Shown here one piece after another: positions 5,544 through 7,610 of a DNA stretch of 7,610 bases (its first letter is position 1; the number at the start of each line of letters is the position of its first letter). The translations under genes and the position numbers were made by a program. Origin of the DNA: JAZDKP01 sp043802925. Its GTDB lineage: Bacteria; Fibrobacterota; OXYB2-FULL-49-7; JAEUSG01. The notes beneath the pieces were generated by a model that did not search any database, had not been told where the DNA came from, and saw only the letters and a list, made by a program, of their open reading frames with translations. The stretch spans positions 1 to 7,610 of the forward strand of contig JAZDKP010000185.1 in NCBI GenBank assembly GCA_043802925.1. Direction: 5' to 3'.

Positions 5544-7610
5544 ATGAAAAACATCCGTAATCAGATTGTCACTGCAATGGTCGAGCGCAAGCCGTTGCAC
5601 ACCCTCGACGGTAAAGAGTTGTTCTCTGAAAAATTCGGCAGCAACACCTTCAGCCGTAAAATGATGAAAAAGTACCTTCCCAAGAATATATTTGAGCAGT
5701 TCAACAAGTCGCTTTTGGCGGGCGATGAACAAATCAATGCGGAGGTGGCCAATGTGATGGCCCATGCGGTCAAAGAATGGGCCATTGAACGCGGGGTCAC
5801 CCATTTCACCCACTGGTTCCAGCCCATGACCGGCCTTACGGCTGAAAAGCACGATGCATTCATCCAGATTACAGGTGACGGGGAGGTTATCGAACGTTTC
5901 AGCGGAAAAGAGCTGGTGCAGGGCGAGCCCGATGCCTCCAGTTTCCCGTCGGGCGGATTGCGCGCCACCTTTGAGGCCCGCGGTTACACGGTGTGGGACC
6001 CCACGTCCCCCATGTTCATCATGGAAAGCGTGAACGGCAAGACGCTTTGTATTCCCACCATTTTCATGTCTTATTCGGGTCACAGCCTCGGAAAAAAGGA
6101 GCCGCTTCTCAAGTCCATCCGCGCGCTCGAAAAGTCCGCGCTTCGTGTTCTGCGCCTGTTTGGCAACCCGTCCAAACGCATCAAGGTGACGCTGGGAGCG
6201 GAACAGGAATATTTTCTCATTGACCAGGCGCTTTACAACATGCGGCCCGACCTGTTGCTGGCCGGACGCACGCTCTTTGGCGCGCAGCCCCCCAAGGGCC
6301 AGCAGCTCGAAGACCACTATTTCGGCTCCATCAAAACGCGTATCCTTTCCTTTATGATGGAAGTCGAGGACGAACTTATCAAACTCGGTGTTCCGGTCAA
6401 GACCCGTCATAACGAGGTGGCGCCCAACCAGTTCGAGCTTGCGCCTATTTTCGAGGAAGTCTCGGTGGCCACGGACCATAACCAGGTGGCCATGGAAATC
6501 ATGCGCAAGGTGGCGTCGCGGCACAGCCTGGCCCTCCTGCTGCACGAAAAGCCTTTTGCCGGCATCAACGGTTCGGGCAAGCATAACAATTGGTCCCTCA
6601 GCGACGATGCGGGCAACAATCTGCTTGAGCCCACGAATTCCCCGCAGGAGAATCTCCAGTTTCTCGTCTTTCTGCTCGCCTGCGCGCGCGCGCTCAAGAA
6701 GTACGGTCACGTGCTGCGCGCTTCCGTGGCCTCCGCGTCCAACGACCACCGCCTGGGCGCCAACGAGGCGCCGCCGGCCATTATGTCCGCCTTCATCGGC
6801 ACCTCGCTTGTCGACATCCTCGACCGCATCGAGAACGACGCCTCGGCTTCCAAGAGTAAGATGGACATTCTCGACCACGGGCTCGCCACGCTCCCGGTGG
6901 TCATGAAGGACGCCACGGACCGCAACCGGACCTCGCCCTTTGCCTTTACGGGCAATAAGTTCGAATTCCGCGCCGTGGGCAGCTCCGCTTCCACGGCCAT
7001 TCCCAACGTGGTGCTCAATACCATCATTGCCGAGTCGCTTGACGTGCTGGCTGACCGCATCGAGGCCCGGCAGCGCAGCGAAAAGGACCTGAAAAAAGCG
7101 GTGCTCGCCGTCATTCGTGAGACCATCACCGAGGTCCGCCCGGTCCTTTTCAACGGCGACAACTATTCCGAGGAGTGGCACAAGGAGGCGGCCCGCCGCG
7201 GCCTCCACAACGACCGCACCACGCCGGAGGCCCTGAAGCATCTGGTGTCCAAGGAGACCCTGGAGCTCTTCTCCAGGTACAAAGTGCTGTCGGACGAGGA
7301 GAGCAAGTCCCGGTATCATATCTATCTGGAAGCCTATGTCAAGACCATCAACATCGAAGCCATGATGACAAAGGAAATGGCCCAGACAGGAATTCTGCCG
7401 GCCGCGCTCAAGTATGCGGGTGTCATTTCCGAAAGCGTCAAAAACCTTTCCGGGGTGAGCGGCCTTGATACCGAAGCGATCGCCTCCGAGGTGGAGCTTG
7501 TCAATGAAGTCCTGGGAGTCGCGGCCAGAATGCGCAAGGAAATCAAGGCCCTCGAAAAGGTCCTGGAAAAGGCCGCCAAGGTCGACGGCGAGCAGGCCAT
7601 GGCCGAAGAG
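5544..7610 (+). CDS. glnN: Glutamine synthetase type III (GlnN), C-terminus outside window
   Basis: Cytosolic enzyme that makes glutamine from glutamate, ammonia and ATP; GSIII is the large dodecameric form. The 689 codons present are uninterrupted to the right edge, and the family is about 700-730 residues, so only a short tail is missing. Type III signatures are clear: HFTHWFQPMTG (87-97), RGYTVWDPTSP (146-156), GAEQEYFLID (218-227, metal-binding glutamates), NEVAPNQFELAP (290-301), HEKPFAGINGSGKHNNWS (334-351), NDHRLGANEAP (400-410) and KFEFRAVGSS (472-481). The last part (about 600-689) is Ala, Lys and Glu-rich and predicted helical, as in the family. The ATG at 5544 has AAGGAG at 5529-5534 with 9 nt spacing. 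GSIII is not regulated by the adenylylation site of type I enzymes, so the sigma-54 activator upstream and the candidate sigma-54 promoter suggest transcriptional control by nitrogen supply (inference). Confidence 0.97.
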   Translation, partial: MKNIRNQIVTAMVERKPLHTLDGKELFSEKFGSNTFSRKMMKKYLPKNIFEQFNKSLLAGDEQINAEVANVMAHAVKEWAIERGVTHFTHWFQPMTGLTAEKHDAFIQITGDGEVIERFSGKELVQGEPDASSFPSGGLRATFEARGYTVWDPTSPMFIMESVNGKTLCIPTIFMSYSGHSLGKKEPLLKSIRALEKSALRVLRLFGNPSKRIKVTLGAEQEYFLIDQALYNMRPDLLLAGRTLFGAQPPKGQQLEDHYFGSIKTRILSFMMEVEDELIKLGVPVKTRHNEVAPNQFELAPIFEEVSVATDHNQVAMEIMRKVASRHSLALLLHEKPFAGINGSGKHNNWSLSDDAGNNLLEPTNSPQENLQFLVFLLACARALKKYGHVLRASVASASNDHRLGANEAPPAIMSAFIGTSLVDILDRIENDASASKSKMDILDHGLATLPVVMKDATDRNRTSPFAFTGNKFEFRAVGSSASTAIPNVVLNTIIAESLDVLADRIEARQRSEKDLKKAVLAVIRETITEVRPVLFNGDNYSEEWHKEAARRGLHNDRTTPEALKHLVSKETLELFSRYKVLSDEESKSRYHIYLEAYVKTINIEAMMTKEMAQTGILPAALKYAGVISESVKNLSGVSGLDTEAIASEVELVNEVLGVAARMRKEIKALEKVLEKAAKVDGEQAMAEE

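Noticed and set aside
5523..7319. 598-codon open frame on the minus strand opposite glnN
   Set aside because: It lies entirely antisense to a full set of GSIII motifs, shows no recognisable domain, and its composition (rich in H, R, G, V and L) is typical of a GC-biased shadow frame.

Overview
The window is ordinary bacterial chromosome, moderately GC-rich inside genes and AT-rich between them. It carries two divergent gene groups separated by a 113-bp regulatory gap at 4244-4356. No mobile element, CRISPR array, rRNA or tRNA gene, or defence system is visible. The gene set points to a bacterium outside the Proteobacteria: a FloA-type flotillin with two NfeD proteins, a type III glutamine synthetase (GlnN), and an aspartyl-tRNA synthetase whose anticodon domain looks non-discriminating. 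GlnN is familiar from Bacteroidetes, Fibrobacter, Cyanobacteria and some Clostridia and relatives. I cannot name the phylum from this window; a Gram-negative lineage of the FCB/PVC/spirochaete kind is a guess.

Left part (1-4243, minus strand): the transcription order is aspS (aspartyl-tRNA synthetase), a long NfeD-family membrane serine protease (nfeD1a), a short NfeD membrane protein (nfeD1b), then floA, which runs off the left edge. Gaps are 27, 5 and 34 nt, so this looks like one operon. The last three genes form the known NfeD-flotillin membrane-microdomain cluster. A consensus-like promoter (TTGACA, 18 nt, TATCTT) sits so close to aspS that its mRNA would have a leader of only about 8 nt, which fits the absence of a Shine-Dalgarno sequence.

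Right part (4334-7610, plus strand): a sigma-54 (RpoN)-dependent activator made only of an AAA+ domain and a Fis-type helix-turn-helix, with no sensory domain. A 191-bp AT-rich gap follows, and then glnN, which is complete except for a short C-terminal piece beyond the right edge. The gap contains a candidate sigma-54 promoter in front of glnN and, about 150 bp upstream of it, a TACA-N4-TGTA palindrome. The same kind of palindrome overlaps the start codon of the activator. The natural reading is that the activator controls glnN, and probably itself, in response to nitrogen status. This is inference.

The least expected feature is an apparent 8-codon leader ORF (4334-4360). It has the only good ribosome-binding site upstream of the activator, and its stop codon overlaps the activator start as ATGA, suggesting translational coupling.
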